Assembly (NCBI RefSeq): GCF_029813785.1
Contig: NZ_JARVKY010000011.1
Coordinates: 1 to 64,000 of the forward strand
Origin: Streptomyces sp. DH41
GTDB taxonomy: Bacteria; Actinomycetota; Actinomycetes; Streptomycetales; Streptomycetaceae
Reading direction: 5' to 3'
Length of the DNA: 64,000 bases
Shown: piece after piece, positions 52,168 through 60,515 of the stretch
Position numbering within the stretch: the stretch's first letter is position 1
Layout: each line of letters begins with the position of its first letter
Translations under genes and position numbers: made by a program
Notes under the pieces: model-generated
Told to the model about the DNA's origin: nothing
What the model saw: only the letters and a program-made list of their open reading frames with translations
The model's database searches: none

Positions 52168-52897
52168 TAGCGGTGGTGCCGCCGTCGGCGACAAGCTCCA
52201 GACCGTTGACGTAGCTGGAGTCGCCGGAGGCCAGGAACAGGGCGATCGTGGCGATCTCCTCGGGGCGGCCCATCTTTCCGCGGGGGATCAGGGACTCGAA
52301 GGCAGTCCTGGTCGCCTCGTCGAACAGCTCTTCCTGCTTAGCCGTGCCGACCTGGCCGGGGGTCAGGACGTTCACCCGGATCTTGCGGTCGCGCAGCTCG
52401 TTGAGCCAGACACGGGCGAAGGCCTGCTGGACCGCCTTGCTTCCCGCGTAGAGGCTCCAGCCGGGGAAGGCGCCGAGGGAGGCGTTGGATCCGGTCATCA
52501 AGACCGAGCCGTGGTCGTTGATCAGCGGCAGTGCCTTCTGCACGGTGAACAGGGTGCCGCGGGCGTTGAGCGAGAAGGAGCGGTGGAACTGTTCCTCGGT
52601 GATCTCGCCGAGCATGGCGGGCTCACCCATCCCGGCACTGGCCCACAGCACGTCGATCGAGCCCTTCTCCCGCTTGACGGTGTCGTACAAGCGGTCCAGG
52701 TCGTCCAGATCGGACGCGTCACCCTGGACCGCGGTGACGTTGCGGCCGATCAGGGCGACGGCCTCGTCCAGTGCTTCCTGCCGCCGGGCCTGGATGAATA
52801 CATGCGCTCCTTCCTCGACGAAAAGCTTGGCCCCGGCCAGTGCCAATCCGGTGGATCCCCCGGTAATCACCGCTACCTTGCCATCGAGCTTTCCCAT
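52163..52897 (-). CDS. Short-chain dehydrogenase/reductase
   Basis: The 244-residue classical SDR starts at ATG 52897, with GGAG 5 bases upstream; a GTG at 52903 directly abuts that box and is unlikely. TGGSTGLA at 12-19 is the cofactor loop, but the last glycine of TGxxxGxG is alanine. Other motifs are LWASAG (for NNAG), the catalytic serine region TGSNASLGA and YAGSK (Tyr and Lys). The end LASGDSSYVNGLELVADGG is typical. It is divergent from a LysR regulator, which is the classic target layout. Confidence 0.85.
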   Translation of the reverse strand: MGKLDGKVAVITGGSTGLALAGAKLFVEEGAHVFIQARRQEALDEAVALIGRNVTAVQGDASDLDDLDRLYDTVKREKGSIDVLWASAGMGEPAMLGEITEEQFHRSFSLNARGTLFTVQKALPLINDHGSVLMTGSNASLGAFPGWSLYAGSKAVQQAFARVWLNELRDRKIRVNVLTPGQVGTAKQEELFDEATRTAFESLIPRGKMGRPEEIATIALFLASGDSSYVNGLELVADGGTTAI

Positions 52898-52935
52898 GAT
52901 CACTCCATTGAATTGATGAGCAGCAATTACCGATC

Positions 52936-52956
52936 CCGAATTCTTGTACCGAATTC
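52936..52956. promoter_or_regulatory. Direct repeat CGAATTCT in the SDR-lysR intergenic region
   Basis: CGAATTCT occurs at 52936-52943 and 52949-52956, 13 bases apart, each containing the palindrome GAATTC. The site lies 40-60 bases upstream of the SDR start in an AT-richer patch between divergent genes, which is where a LysR protein would bind. Confidence 0.45.
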
Positions 52957-53056
52957 TCTCGGCCCTGTGAACGATGCCATTGGCCCGAGCGGGTGTCCAA
53001 GACCCGTTTTAGCCGTGGTGATAACCTCAAGGCATTGCCGGACCGGGAGGGGCTCC

Positions 53057-53968
53057 ATGGATCTGGATCTGCGCAAGTTGCGCTACTTCGCCGCCGTCGC
53101 CGACAGGCTGCACTTCGGACGCGCCGCCGAGGACCTGCACATCGCGCAGCCGGCGCTCAGCCGGCAGATCCGCGCGCTGGAACAGGACCTCGGCGCCCCC
53201 CTGTTCACCAGGGACAGCCACGGCGTCACGCTGACGGACGCGGGCCGACAACTCCTGGCCGACGCCGGTCCATTGCTCGCCTCCGCGCAAGCGGTCAGGC
53301 GCCGGGTGACCGCGGCTTCCCGTGGCGGCCGGCGGCTGGTGGTCGGTTTTCGGGCGGGGATCCCGGTCATCCCCGCGGCGCGAGAGTTCGGTGGCCGCCA
53401 TCCGGACGTGGTCGTGGACGTGCAGCGCATGGAATGGGACGACCAGGTCCCGATGCTGCTCGACGGCCGCGTCGACGTCGGCTTTGTGCGGCTGCCTGTC
53501 GACGAGACCGGCCTGCGCCTGACCCCGCTCTACACCGAACCGCTCATGGTGGCGCTGCCCGCGGACCACCCGCTGGCCGGCAAGGAGGAGGTCACCGAGG
53601 CGGACCTGGCCGGTGAACCGCTGATCTGGCATGCCGACCCCAGCACGCAGCCCACGAGGCGCCCGCTTCCCGACTCCGGGCTCCGGGTGCGCGGGGTGGA
53701 GGAGAAGCTCGAGCACGTCGCGGCCGGCCGTGGCATCTCGTTCGTGGGGCGCTCGGAGACCGTGTTCTACTCACGGCCGGACATCAGGTATGTACCCGTC
53801 CCGGACCTGGCGCCCGACCAGGTGTTCGTCGCGATGGCGGCGTCGCGCACCTCGCCGCTGGCCGACGACTTCTTCGCCGCGGCTCAGGCGACGGCCGAGA
53901 TCACGGCAGAATGCGGGAACTACGAGATGTGGCAGCTTGTGAACGATGCCGCTGCAAAGCGCGGTTGA
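53057..53968 (+). CDS. LysR-family transcriptional regulator
   Basis: The 303-residue protein has the N-terminal LysR helix-turn-helix (LRKLRYFAAVADRLHFGRAA, then QPALSRQIRALEQDLGAPLF) and a periplasmic-binding-like effector domain starting near LVVGFRAGIPVIPAAREF. ATG 53057 follows a GGGAGGGG box. It is transcribed divergently from the SDR gene and should control that leftward redox cluster in response to a small metabolite. A hairpin terminator follows its stop. Confidence 0.9.
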   Translation: MDLDLRKLRYFAAVADRLHFGRAAEDLHIAQPALSRQIRALEQDLGAPLFTRDSHGVTLTDAGRQLLADAGPLLASAQAVRRRVTAASRGGRRLVVGFRAGIPVIPAAREFGGRHPDVVVDVQRMEWDDQVPMLLDGRVDVGFVRLPVDETGLRLTPLYTEPLMVALPADHPLAGKEEVTEADLAGEPLIWHADPSTQPTRRPLPDSGLRVRGVEEKLEHVAAGRGISFVGRSETVFYSRPDIRYVPVPDLAPDQVFVAMAASRTSPLADDFFAAAQATAEITAECGNYEMWQLVNDAAAKRG

Positions 53969-53972
53969 GCAG

Positions 53973-53992
53973 TTCGGCTGACAACAGCCGAA
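53973..53992 (+). terminator. Intrinsic hairpin after the LysR gene
   Basis: TTCGGCTG (53973-53980) and CAGCCGAA (53985-53992) form a perfect 8-bp stem with an ACAA loop, starting 5 bases after the LysR stop. There is no U-tract, as is common in Streptomyces. Confidence 0.7.
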
Positions 53993-54064
53993 GGGCCTTG
54001 GCCCTGGATGTTGAACACACGAGACACTGGATCCTGAGGATCTGAGGACGGACGTCTCGTGGTC

Positions 54065-54364
54065 ATGAAGAACTATCCGCCGCAGTTCTAGGCGGACGCG
54101 GTCGCGTTGTACGAGTCGCGGCCGGAAGCGATGATCAGGTCGGTCGCCGCCGATCTGGGGATCAATGCGGAGACGCTGCGGAACTGGGTTCGGGCAGCCG
54201 GGGTGAGCCGTCCCCGGGGACGGCGGACGCAGGAACCGTCTCAGCCGCCGGCGCCGCTGGAGGCGGAGAACGCCGCTTTGCGGAAGAAGGTCCGTGAGCT
54301 GGAGGAGGAACGCGAGATCCCGCGCAAAGCGGCGAAGTATTTCGCCGGGGAGAGGCGCTGGTGA
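54065..54364 (+). pseudogene. IS3-family OrfA with nonsense codon
   Basis: The frame encodes MKNYPPQF, then a TAG at 54089-54091, then AVALYESRPEAMIRSVAADLG and NAETLRNWVRAAG (helix-turn-helix), ending with the leucine-zipper-like ENAALRKKVRELEEEREI. This is the complete IS3 OrfA layout apart from the premature stop. Its TGA overlaps the GTG of orfB at 54361. Confidence 0.7.
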
Positions 54365-54995
54365 ACCGCTTCCAGTGTGTCGCCGACCTCCAGCGCCGTC
54401 ACGGCGTCGAGCGGCTCTGCAGCATCCTCGGCGTCAGCCGCTCGAGCTTCTACTACTGGTGCCGGACAGCCGCTGACCGGGCCGCCAGGCAGGCGGCCGA
54501 CGCCCGCCTGGCCGCCCGGATACGGGCGGTGCACCAGGAATCGGGGGGGCGCCTACGGAGCCCCGAGGATCACTGCCGAGCTACGCGAGGAGAATGGTGA
54601 GGCGCTCCACCACAAGCGGGTCGCCAGGATTATGCGGGCGTTGGGGATCGAGGGGGTCCGGTGGCGCCGTCGGCACCGCACCACCGTCCCCGCCCCGGCC
54701 GCCGTCAAGGCCCCGGGCCTGATCGGCCGCGACTTCACCGCGGACAAGCCGAACACGAAGTACGTCGGCGACATCACCTGCCTGCCCGTCGACGGCGGGA
54801 AGTTCTGCTACCTGGCGACCGTCATCGACCTCGCCTCGCGCCGTCTGGCCGGCTGGGCGATCGCCGATCGACGCCTTCAGATGGCTCCACCGCTACAACA
54901 CCCGACGCCGACACTCCCGCCTCGGACAACGACCACCGATCGCCTACGAGAACGCCCTCCAACTGACACCAACTACGCTGGCACAAGCCGCATAA
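54361..54995 (+). pseudogene. IS3-family OrfB transposase, frameshifted and internally deleted
   Basis: The 5' part (MNRFQCVADLQRRHGVERLCSILGV) is followed by a run of seven G at 54543-54549, where six would keep frame. After it the sequence continues as AYGAPRITAELREENGEAL, then TKYVGDITCLPVDGGKFCYLATVIDLASRR, which includes the first catalytic Asp. At about 54869 the sequence jumps to the conserved end FRWLHRYNTRRRHSRLGQ, so about 100 residues with the second D and the E are gone. The gene cannot be functional. Confidence 0.7.
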
Positions 54996-55128
54996 CCCGT
55001 TTCCAGGATTCGGGGTCAAGGCCCGTGAACATCTGCACCATGCGGTGGCACAGTCGGATGCCTTGCGCATTGCCGCTCAGTTCGGCGGGCCTCGCGAGAG
55101 CTGGGCACGATGGGGGTCGGCCACGCAG

Positions 55129-55677
55129 TCACCGGGTGCTCCTGTCCGCCGTCGCGAAGTGGGTGTCGATGTAGCTCTGGAGCGTCTCCAGGTGGCCGGC
55201 GCCGAAGCCTTCGTAGGCGGTGTCGGGCAGCTGCACGGCACGCCGGTACAGCGGCCGAGGCCGGTACTGGCGTGCCAGGGATGCGAACGACATCGGCTCG
55301 TCGGTGACTTCGCCGCTGTGGTGATCTCCGTCGCTCTTGTCCGGGGCGTCGGAGTTCACGGGGAGCGCACCGAGCGGTCTGTCGCCGTAGAAATCGATCG
55401 GCCGCGGGCCGCTGCGCGGCCTGTTGGCCGCCAAGGGCAGCTGTACCAGGTGGCGCAGCGGATCTTCCACGCAGCCCAGCAGGACCGGGCCTTCCGGCGG
55501 GCATGACCGGCGGCCGAGAAGCAGGGGCCGGTGCGGGTCACACAGGGCAGCGGCGCATGCGTGCAGCAGCGCTTCGTCATCGGATGTCAGCGCGAGCGTG
55601 AAAGCAGCGTCGGCCAGGTAGAGACGCTTGGATACCGGAGTGCCCTTACCCTCGGAGCGGTGTTTTCTCTCGTGCTT
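55129..55677 (-). pseudogene. cas5e: Type I-E Cas5 (Cas5e), 5'-truncated
   Basis: The leftward frame gives VSKRLYLADAAFTLAL, LLLGRRSCPPEGPVLLG and TDEPMSFASLARQYRPRPLY. These align with the E. coli CasD/Cas5e segments REYLCDASFTVAL, YLGRRSCPLTHPLFLG and RDEPMITLPRQFASREWYV. The first 80 or so residues, including the N-terminal repeat-handle-binding ferredoxin strand (LRLAGP), are missing, and no other cas genes adjoin. The frame stays open upstream but is not Cas5-like. It is the remnant of a Cascade operon, cut on its 3' side by the IS3 element. Confidence 0.78.
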
Positions 55678-55963
55678 CAATATTCTACATCTCGAAGCGC
55701 GAGGAACGGCCGCCTCGCGCGTCCCGGAATCCTGGCAGCTCAGCAGGTCGAGTGACCTGCGATGTTGAACGCCAAGCTCGGGGGGGGGGGGGGGGGAGCG
55801 CTCCGGCTCTTGGGCGAAGGGTGCGTTTACCCGCCCAGGGAAGATCATGCGTTCAAGATACACATGACGGTCGCTAGAGCACTGACGGAACAGGGTTGAC
55901 CTCTTCCCATTGCATGTCGAAGATTGCACTGCCCAATCGGATGACATCACTACGGAAGGTCCC
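55678..55963. promoter_or_regulatory. Intergenic region upstream of the biosynthetic cluster
   Basis: This region holds the broken edge of cas5e, the G17 tract and, close to 55964, a GGAAGG ribosome binding site for the first biosynthetic gene. The DNA from 55840 to 55960 is AT-richer than its surroundings and should contain the cluster promoter; no consensus boxes were fixed. Confidence 0.4.
55780..55796. repeat. 17-base G homopolymer
   Basis: An uninterrupted run of 17 G lies between the cas5e remnant and the cluster start. It is far longer than any other homopolymer in the window. It is prone to slippage and to sequencing or assembly error, and its true length should be treated as uncertain. 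Confidence 0.8.
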
Positions 55964-57547
55964 ATGAGCCTGCCCGAGCATTGGTGGAGTAAAAGTCGTA
56001 GTTATGTCTCGGAGATTCTCGCGCTGCTCGCAGCCGCGCCGGGTCGAGATGTCGTCTACTGGCGTGGTAAGGCCTTCTCCGGCAGTGATCTGATTCAGTC
56101 CGTGACTGAAACTTTCCTTGCGCTGCGCAATAGCGGAGTAGGTAAGGGGGATATGGTAGCGATCCTGGTCGCGCCCAACAGCCCTGAGATGCTCACCGTG
56201 CGGTACGCGACGCATTTGCTCGGCGGCGCCGTATGCTATCTGCGAACCACTAATCCCGGTACCAGGACGACGGTCCTTCCGCTGGATCAACAGATCCAGA
56301 TCCTGCGCGAGACCGAAGCCGTGACCATCTATGCCGATGCCGAAGGCTCCGAGCGCGCGGTGGAGCTCGCTGACGGAAGCGGGATCCCGGTGACGCGGCT
56401 TCCGCACGGGGAGCGCGACGAGGCCGGCCGAACCGGTGGTGCCGATGCCCCGGACGCCGTGTCGTGGGAGCCGAACGCGCTGGCCTTCATCGGCTTCACG
56501 AGTGGCAGCACGGGGCGGCCCAAGGGCATCCGGTTGTCGGGCCGAGCGTGGGAAGCCACCTTGAGCGCATGGATGGAGCTCGGCCGTGAGGCCGACTGCG
56601 CGACGATACTGGTGTCGACCCCTCTGAGTCATGGCGTTGCCCCGATGGCGGACGCAGTCCTCACCCTGGGCGGAGCGCTGTATCTCCACGAGAGTTTCGA
56701 TGCCGGGAAGTTCGTGGACACCGTCTCGGCGGAGAAGGAGGTCTCGTGGACGTTCATGGCGTCGAACCACGTGTTCCAGCTCATCGACCACCTGCTCGAG
56801 CGGGGAATCCGCGACACTGACGCGGTGGAGGCCGCGGGCCTGTCTTCACTGAAGCGGATCGTCTACGGCGGCAGTCCCGCGGCACCCGCAAGAATTGCCC
56901 AGGCCTTCCGGATTTTCGGCCCTGTCCTGTGGCAGGGGTATGCCGCGACCGAATGTGGTCGAATCACGACCCTGACTCCTCCGGAGCACGGCGACCCGGA
57001 TCTTTCGGCTACCGTCGGGCGGCCCTTCCCCTATGTGGAGATCGCCGTATGCGACCCGGATACGGGTGCGCAACTGGCGACGGGCGAAACCGGCGAGGTT
57101 CACGTCCGATCTCCCCAGATGATGGACGGCTATCACGGGGACCCGGAATCGACGGCACGAGTTCTTCGTGACGGCTGGTACTCCACCGGAGACATCGGCT
57201 TTATCGACGAGCGAGGCTACCTGACACTCATGGGCCGGGTGGCCCATGTCATCAAGGTGGGTGGCGTCAAGGTGCATCCCATCGTTCTCGAGGCGGAAAT
57301 CCTTTCCCACCCGGGCGTCCGGCATGCCGCCGTCTACAGCGTCCGGGACGAGGACGGAAGCGAGCACATACACGCTGCGATCGAATGCGATCCGGCCGAG
57401 GTCGCCGAAGTGGAAGATATCCGCTCGAGAATTGCTGAGGCACTGTCCCCGATTCACGTGCCCGAGAAGATACACGTCTTGAGCACGCTGCCGATGAACA
57501 GCAACGGCAAACCCGACAAGGTGCTCCTGAAGTCACAGTTTTCCTAG
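55964..57547 (+). CDS. ANL-superfamily adenylating enzyme, probable C5N amide synthetase
   Basis: The 527-residue protein carries the adenylate-forming motifs: A3 FIGFTSGSTGRPKG, a YAATECGRI aromatic/Glu motif, A7 GWYSTGDIGF, A8 GRVAHVIKVGGVKVHP and the A10 lysine region NSNGKPDK. It heads an operon with 5-aminolevulinate synthase and acyl-CoA ligase, the three-gene set that makes and attaches the C5N (2-amino-3-hydroxycyclopent-2-enone) unit in manumycin-type, bafilomycin B1 and moenomycin pathways. In those, one ANL enzyme forms the amide bond and the other activates or cyclises. I assign the amide role to this one by elimination. ATG 55964 follows GGAAGG. Confidence 0.75.
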   Translation: MSLPEHWWSKSRSYVSEILALLAAAPGRDVVYWRGKAFSGSDLIQSVTETFLALRNSGVGKGDMVAILVAPNSPEMLTVRYATHLLGGAVCYLRTTNPGTRTTVLPLDQQIQILRETEAVTIYADAEGSERAVELADGSGIPVTRLPHGERDEAGRTGGADAPDAVSWEPNALAFIGFTSGSTGRPKGIRLSGRAWEATLSAWMELGREADCATILVSTPLSHGVAPMADAVLTLGGALYLHESFDAGKFVDTVSAEKEVSWTFMASNHVFQLIDHLLERGIRDTDAVEAAGLSSLKRIVYGGSPAAPARIAQAFRIFGPVLWQGYAATECGRITTLTPPEHGDPDLSATVGRPFPYVEIAVCDPDTGAQLATGETGEVHVRSPQMMDGYHGDPESTARVLRDGWYSTGDIGFIDERGYLTLMGRVAHVIKVGGVKVHPIVLEAEILSHPGVRHAAVYSVRDEDGSEHIHAAIECDPAEVAEVEDIRSRIAEALSPIHVPEKIHVLSTLPMNSNGKPDKVLLKSQFS

Positions 57548-57599
57548 CGTAGACCTCGTGCGCAGGCCAGTCCAATCGCTACGTCGAGAAGGCGAGTAA

Positions 57600-58886
57600 A
57601 TGAACGTTCACCTGGCGTCCTACCTGAGTAGCAAAACCGCTGGAGATCTCGCTGAAAGCAAGCGTGAGTTCCTGGAGATCGGCCGTCGTTCCGGTCACTA
57701 CCCCCTGGCCTCTGCCCGGCGTGACGGGGTGGATTCGGAAGTAAATGTGTGGTGCAGCAACGACTATCTGGGCATGGGGCAGAACCGACAGGTCATCGAG
57801 GCGATGCAGGCCGCGATAGAGACCCATGGCGCAGGCTCCGGAGGGTCCCGGAACATCGGCGGAACCAACCACCACCACGTCCGTCTGGAGAACGAACTGG
57901 CGGATCTGCACGGCAAGGAGGCCGCGCTCCTCTTCACCTCGGGCTATACCGCCAACGAAGGCGCCCTCACCGTGCTGGCGGGAATGCCGAAGGACACCGT
58001 CGTATTCTCCGATGCGAAGAACCACGCATCGATCATCGACGGACTCCGGCACAGCGGCGCGAAGAAGCACATCTTCAGGCACAACGACACCGCCCACCTG
58101 GAAGAACTGATCGTGGCGGCTCCCGCCGACTGCCCGAAGCTCATCGTCGTGGAATCGGTCTACTCCATGTCGGGCAACGTCGCGCCGCTCGCCGAGATCG
58201 CCGACATCGCCGACAAGTACGGTGCCACGACCTTCATCGACGAGGTTCACGCGGTCGGCATGTACGGCCCGCAGGGCGCCGGCATCGCCGCGCGGGAAGG
58301 CATCGCCGATCGCTTCACCGTCGTGATGGGTACCTTGGCCAAGGGGTTCGGAACGGTTGGCGGCTACATCGCGGGACCGGCGGCCCTCGTGGACGCGGTG
58401 CGGACCTATGCGCGCTCGTTCGTCTTCACCACCTCGCTGCCGCCTGCGGTCGCGGCCGCTGCGCTGGCGTCGGTTCAGTATCTGCGGTCCTCCGACGCCG
58501 AGCGAAAGCTCCTCTCGGAGAACGCGCAGCTTCTGCACAGCCTTCTGATCGAGGCCGACATCCCGTTCGTCTCGACGGACTCCCACATCGTTGCGGCCTT
58601 CGTCGGGGACGACGATCTGTGCAAGCGGGCGTCCCGGCTGCTGTTCGAGCGGCACGGGATCTACGTCCAGTCCATCAACGCCCCCAGCGTGCCCGCGGGT
58701 GAGGAGATCCTGCGGATCGCTCCGTCCGCCGTACACGATCAGAACGATGTCGAGAACTTCGCCCATGCTCTTCGGGGAATCTGGAAGGAACTGAGCATTC
58801 CGACCGCGAGTGCCCGGGACTGGTTCACGTCCGAGCTCTGCGGTGGCGGCATCCGCAGCGCCGCGAAAGCCGAAGTGCTGCCGTAA
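57600..58886 (+). CDS. 5-aminolevulinate synthase (C5N pathway)
   Basis: The 428-residue fold-type I PLP enzyme contains VNVWCSNDYLGMGQ, GAGSGGSRNIGGTNHHHVRLE, the PLP-binding FIDEVHAVGMYG and the Lys loop GTLAKGFGTVGGYIAG, all hallmarks of ALAS (glycine plus succinyl-CoA gives 5-aminolevulinate). Streptomyces makes haem by the glutamate route, so a separate ALAS is usually dedicated to C5N formation. It lies 52 bases after the first ANL gene, and its stop shares a base with the next start (TAATG). Confidence 0.92.
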   Translation: MNVHLASYLSSKTAGDLAESKREFLEIGRRSGHYPLASARRDGVDSEVNVWCSNDYLGMGQNRQVIEAMQAAIETHGAGSGGSRNIGGTNHHHVRLENELADLHGKEAALLFTSGYTANEGALTVLAGMPKDTVVFSDAKNHASIIDGLRHSGAKKHIFRHNDTAHLEELIVAAPADCPKLIVVESVYSMSGNVAPLAEIADIADKYGATTFIDEVHAVGMYGPQGAGIAAREGIADRFTVVMGTLAKGFGTVGGYIAGPAALVDAVRTYARSFVFTTSLPPAVAAAALASVQYLRSSDAERKLLSENAQLLHSLLIEADIPFVSTDSHIVAAFVGDDDLCKRASRLLFERHGIYVQSINAPSVPAGEEILRIAPSAVHDQNDVENFAHALRGIWKELSIPTASARDWFTSELCGGGIRSAAKAEVLP

Positions 58887-60436
58887 TGACGATGTCAGTT
58901 GTCGGCGTACTGGCCGGCACGGCGGCGCAGCGACCCGACCACCCGGCCGTGGTCTACGAGTCCGAGCACTTCACGTACGGGTGGCTGTGGGATCAGGCTC
59001 GCCGCTACGCCTCCGTGCTGCGCGACAACGGGGTACGGCCGGGGGACCGGGTCGCCATGCTGCTGGTCGACACCCCGCAGTTTCCCGTCGTGTACTTCGG
59101 CGTGCTGGCAGCCGGTGCCGTCGCGATCCCGCTGAACGTCATGGCGACGGCGGCGGAGACCGATCACGTACTGACCGACGCCGACGCCCGTTTCCTGGTG
59201 TGCGCCACCTCCTTGCTCGACCGGGCGAGGCAGGCGGCGGAGCGGCGGGGCACGGTCCTCCTCACCGTCGGCCCGGGCCCCGCGGGCACGGTCGACCTGG
59301 AGCACGCGGCACAGGGCACGGCGCCGATCGACGAGGCCGCCGTGCCGGGACCCGACGATGTCGCGGTCGTGTTCTACACGTCCGGTACGACGGGCGAGCC
59401 CAAAGGCGTGATGCTCACCCACCGGAACATTCTGTACAACGTCGAGAGGATGGTCACCACTCCGTACGCGTTCCGGGGTGACGACGTCCTGCTCGGGTGC
59501 CTGCCGCTGGCTCACGGCTTCGGGCAGATCTGCGGCATGCTGACCGGCTTCCGGGCCGGCGTCTCCCTCGTCATGATGCCGAAGTTCTCCGGCCCGCGGG
59601 CCCTCGAACTGATGGCGAAACACCGGTGCACGGTGTTCATGGGCGTGCCGACCATGTACTCCAAGCTGCTCGACGCGGTGGCTCAGGGAGAGCAGGTCCC
59701 TCGGCTCGACCGCGTGTACAGCGGGGGATCGGCGCTTCCCGTCAAGACCCTCGAGGCTGTCCGAAGCACGTTCGGATGCCCTGTGTACGAGGGCTACGGG
59801 ATGACCGAGACCTCCTGCAGCGTCGCCTACCACTACCCCGGCCTGACGTTTCGCCCCGGAACGGTCGGTGTTCCCATCACCGGCATCACCGTCGGCACAG
59901 CTCGGCCGAACGCCGACGGGATCGACCTCCTGCCCGTCGGCGAGGTGGGCGAGATCGTGGTGCGAGGCCAGAACGTCATGGCCGGATATCTCGGCCGCCC
60001 GGACCTCACCGCCGAGGTGCTGATCGACGGTTGGTTCCGCACCGGCGATCTCGGCAGGCTGGACGACGACGGCTACCTCTCGATCGTGGGCCGCAAGAAG
60101 GACCTCATTCTGCGCGGCGGCTACAACGTCTATCCGCGCGAGATCGAGGAGATCCTCATCGGGCATCCGGCCGTGGCACAGGTGGCGGTCATCGGTGTTC
60201 CGCACCCCGTGCTCGGTGAGGAGGTCTGGGCGATCGTCGTGCCTGCCCGGCCGGAGGACGTCACCCCCGGATCGGACGAAGAGATCACCGAATGGGGCAA
60301 ACAGCGACTCGCCGCATACAAATACCCTCGTCGAGTCGAATTCGTCGACGCCCTCCCGCTCGGGCCCAGTGGAAAAGTCCTGAAGCGAACGCTCGTGGCG
60401 AAATACGAGAAGCATTCTCCGCAGAAAGCGGCATGA
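58886..60436 (+). CDS. Acyl-CoA ligase (C5N pathway)
   Basis: The 516-residue ANL enzyme has VVFYTSGTTGEPKGVMLTHR (A3), YGMTETSC (A5), GWFRTGDLGRLDDDGY (A7), GRKKDLILRGGYNVYPREIEE (A8) and GPSGKVLKR (A10). Sequence pattern is that of medium/long-chain acyl-CoA ligases. In C5N systems this type converts 5-aminolevulinate to its CoA thioester, which cyclises. ATG 58886 overlaps the ALAS stop by one base, so the two are translationally coupled. It is followed by the PKS after 79 bases. Confidence 0.88.
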   Translation: MTMSVVGVLAGTAAQRPDHPAVVYESEHFTYGWLWDQARRYASVLRDNGVRPGDRVAMLLVDTPQFPVVYFGVLAAGAVAIPLNVMATAAETDHVLTDADARFLVCATSLLDRARQAAERRGTVLLTVGPGPAGTVDLEHAAQGTAPIDEAAVPGPDDVAVVFYTSGTTGEPKGVMLTHRNILYNVERMVTTPYAFRGDDVLLGCLPLAHGFGQICGMLTGFRAGVSLVMMPKFSGPRALELMAKHRCTVFMGVPTMYSKLLDAVAQGEQVPRLDRVYSGGSALPVKTLEAVRSTFGCPVYEGYGMTETSCSVAYHYPGLTFRPGTVGVPITGITVGTARPNADGIDLLPVGEVGEIVVRGQNVMAGYLGRPDLTAEVLIDGWFRTGDLGRLDDDGYLSIVGRKKDLILRGGYNVYPREIEEILIGHPAVAQVAVIGVPHPVLGEEVWAIVVPARPEDVTPGSDEEITEWGKQRLAAYKYPRRVEFVDALPLGPSGKVLKRTLVAKYEKHSPQKAA

Positions 60437-60515
60437 ATTGGTGTAGCACTCGCGACACAGCTGCGGGTGCTACTCCTCCGTTCAAGCATCGAACATAACA
60501 GGGGGCAGCTCCACC

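Larger units (their letters stand above)
54011..55019 (+). mobile_element. Decayed IS3-family insertion sequence
   Basis: The element contains an IS3-type orfA/orfB pair, each disabled. Imperfect inverted ends can be drawn: TTGA plus a CTGGA-containing stretch on the left (from 54011), and the complement of a CCAGGATTCGGGGTCAA stretch on the right (to about 55019). At about 1.0 kb it is shorter than normal IS3 elements because of an internal deletion near 54869. It separates the LysR region from the cas5e fragment. Confidence 0.65.
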
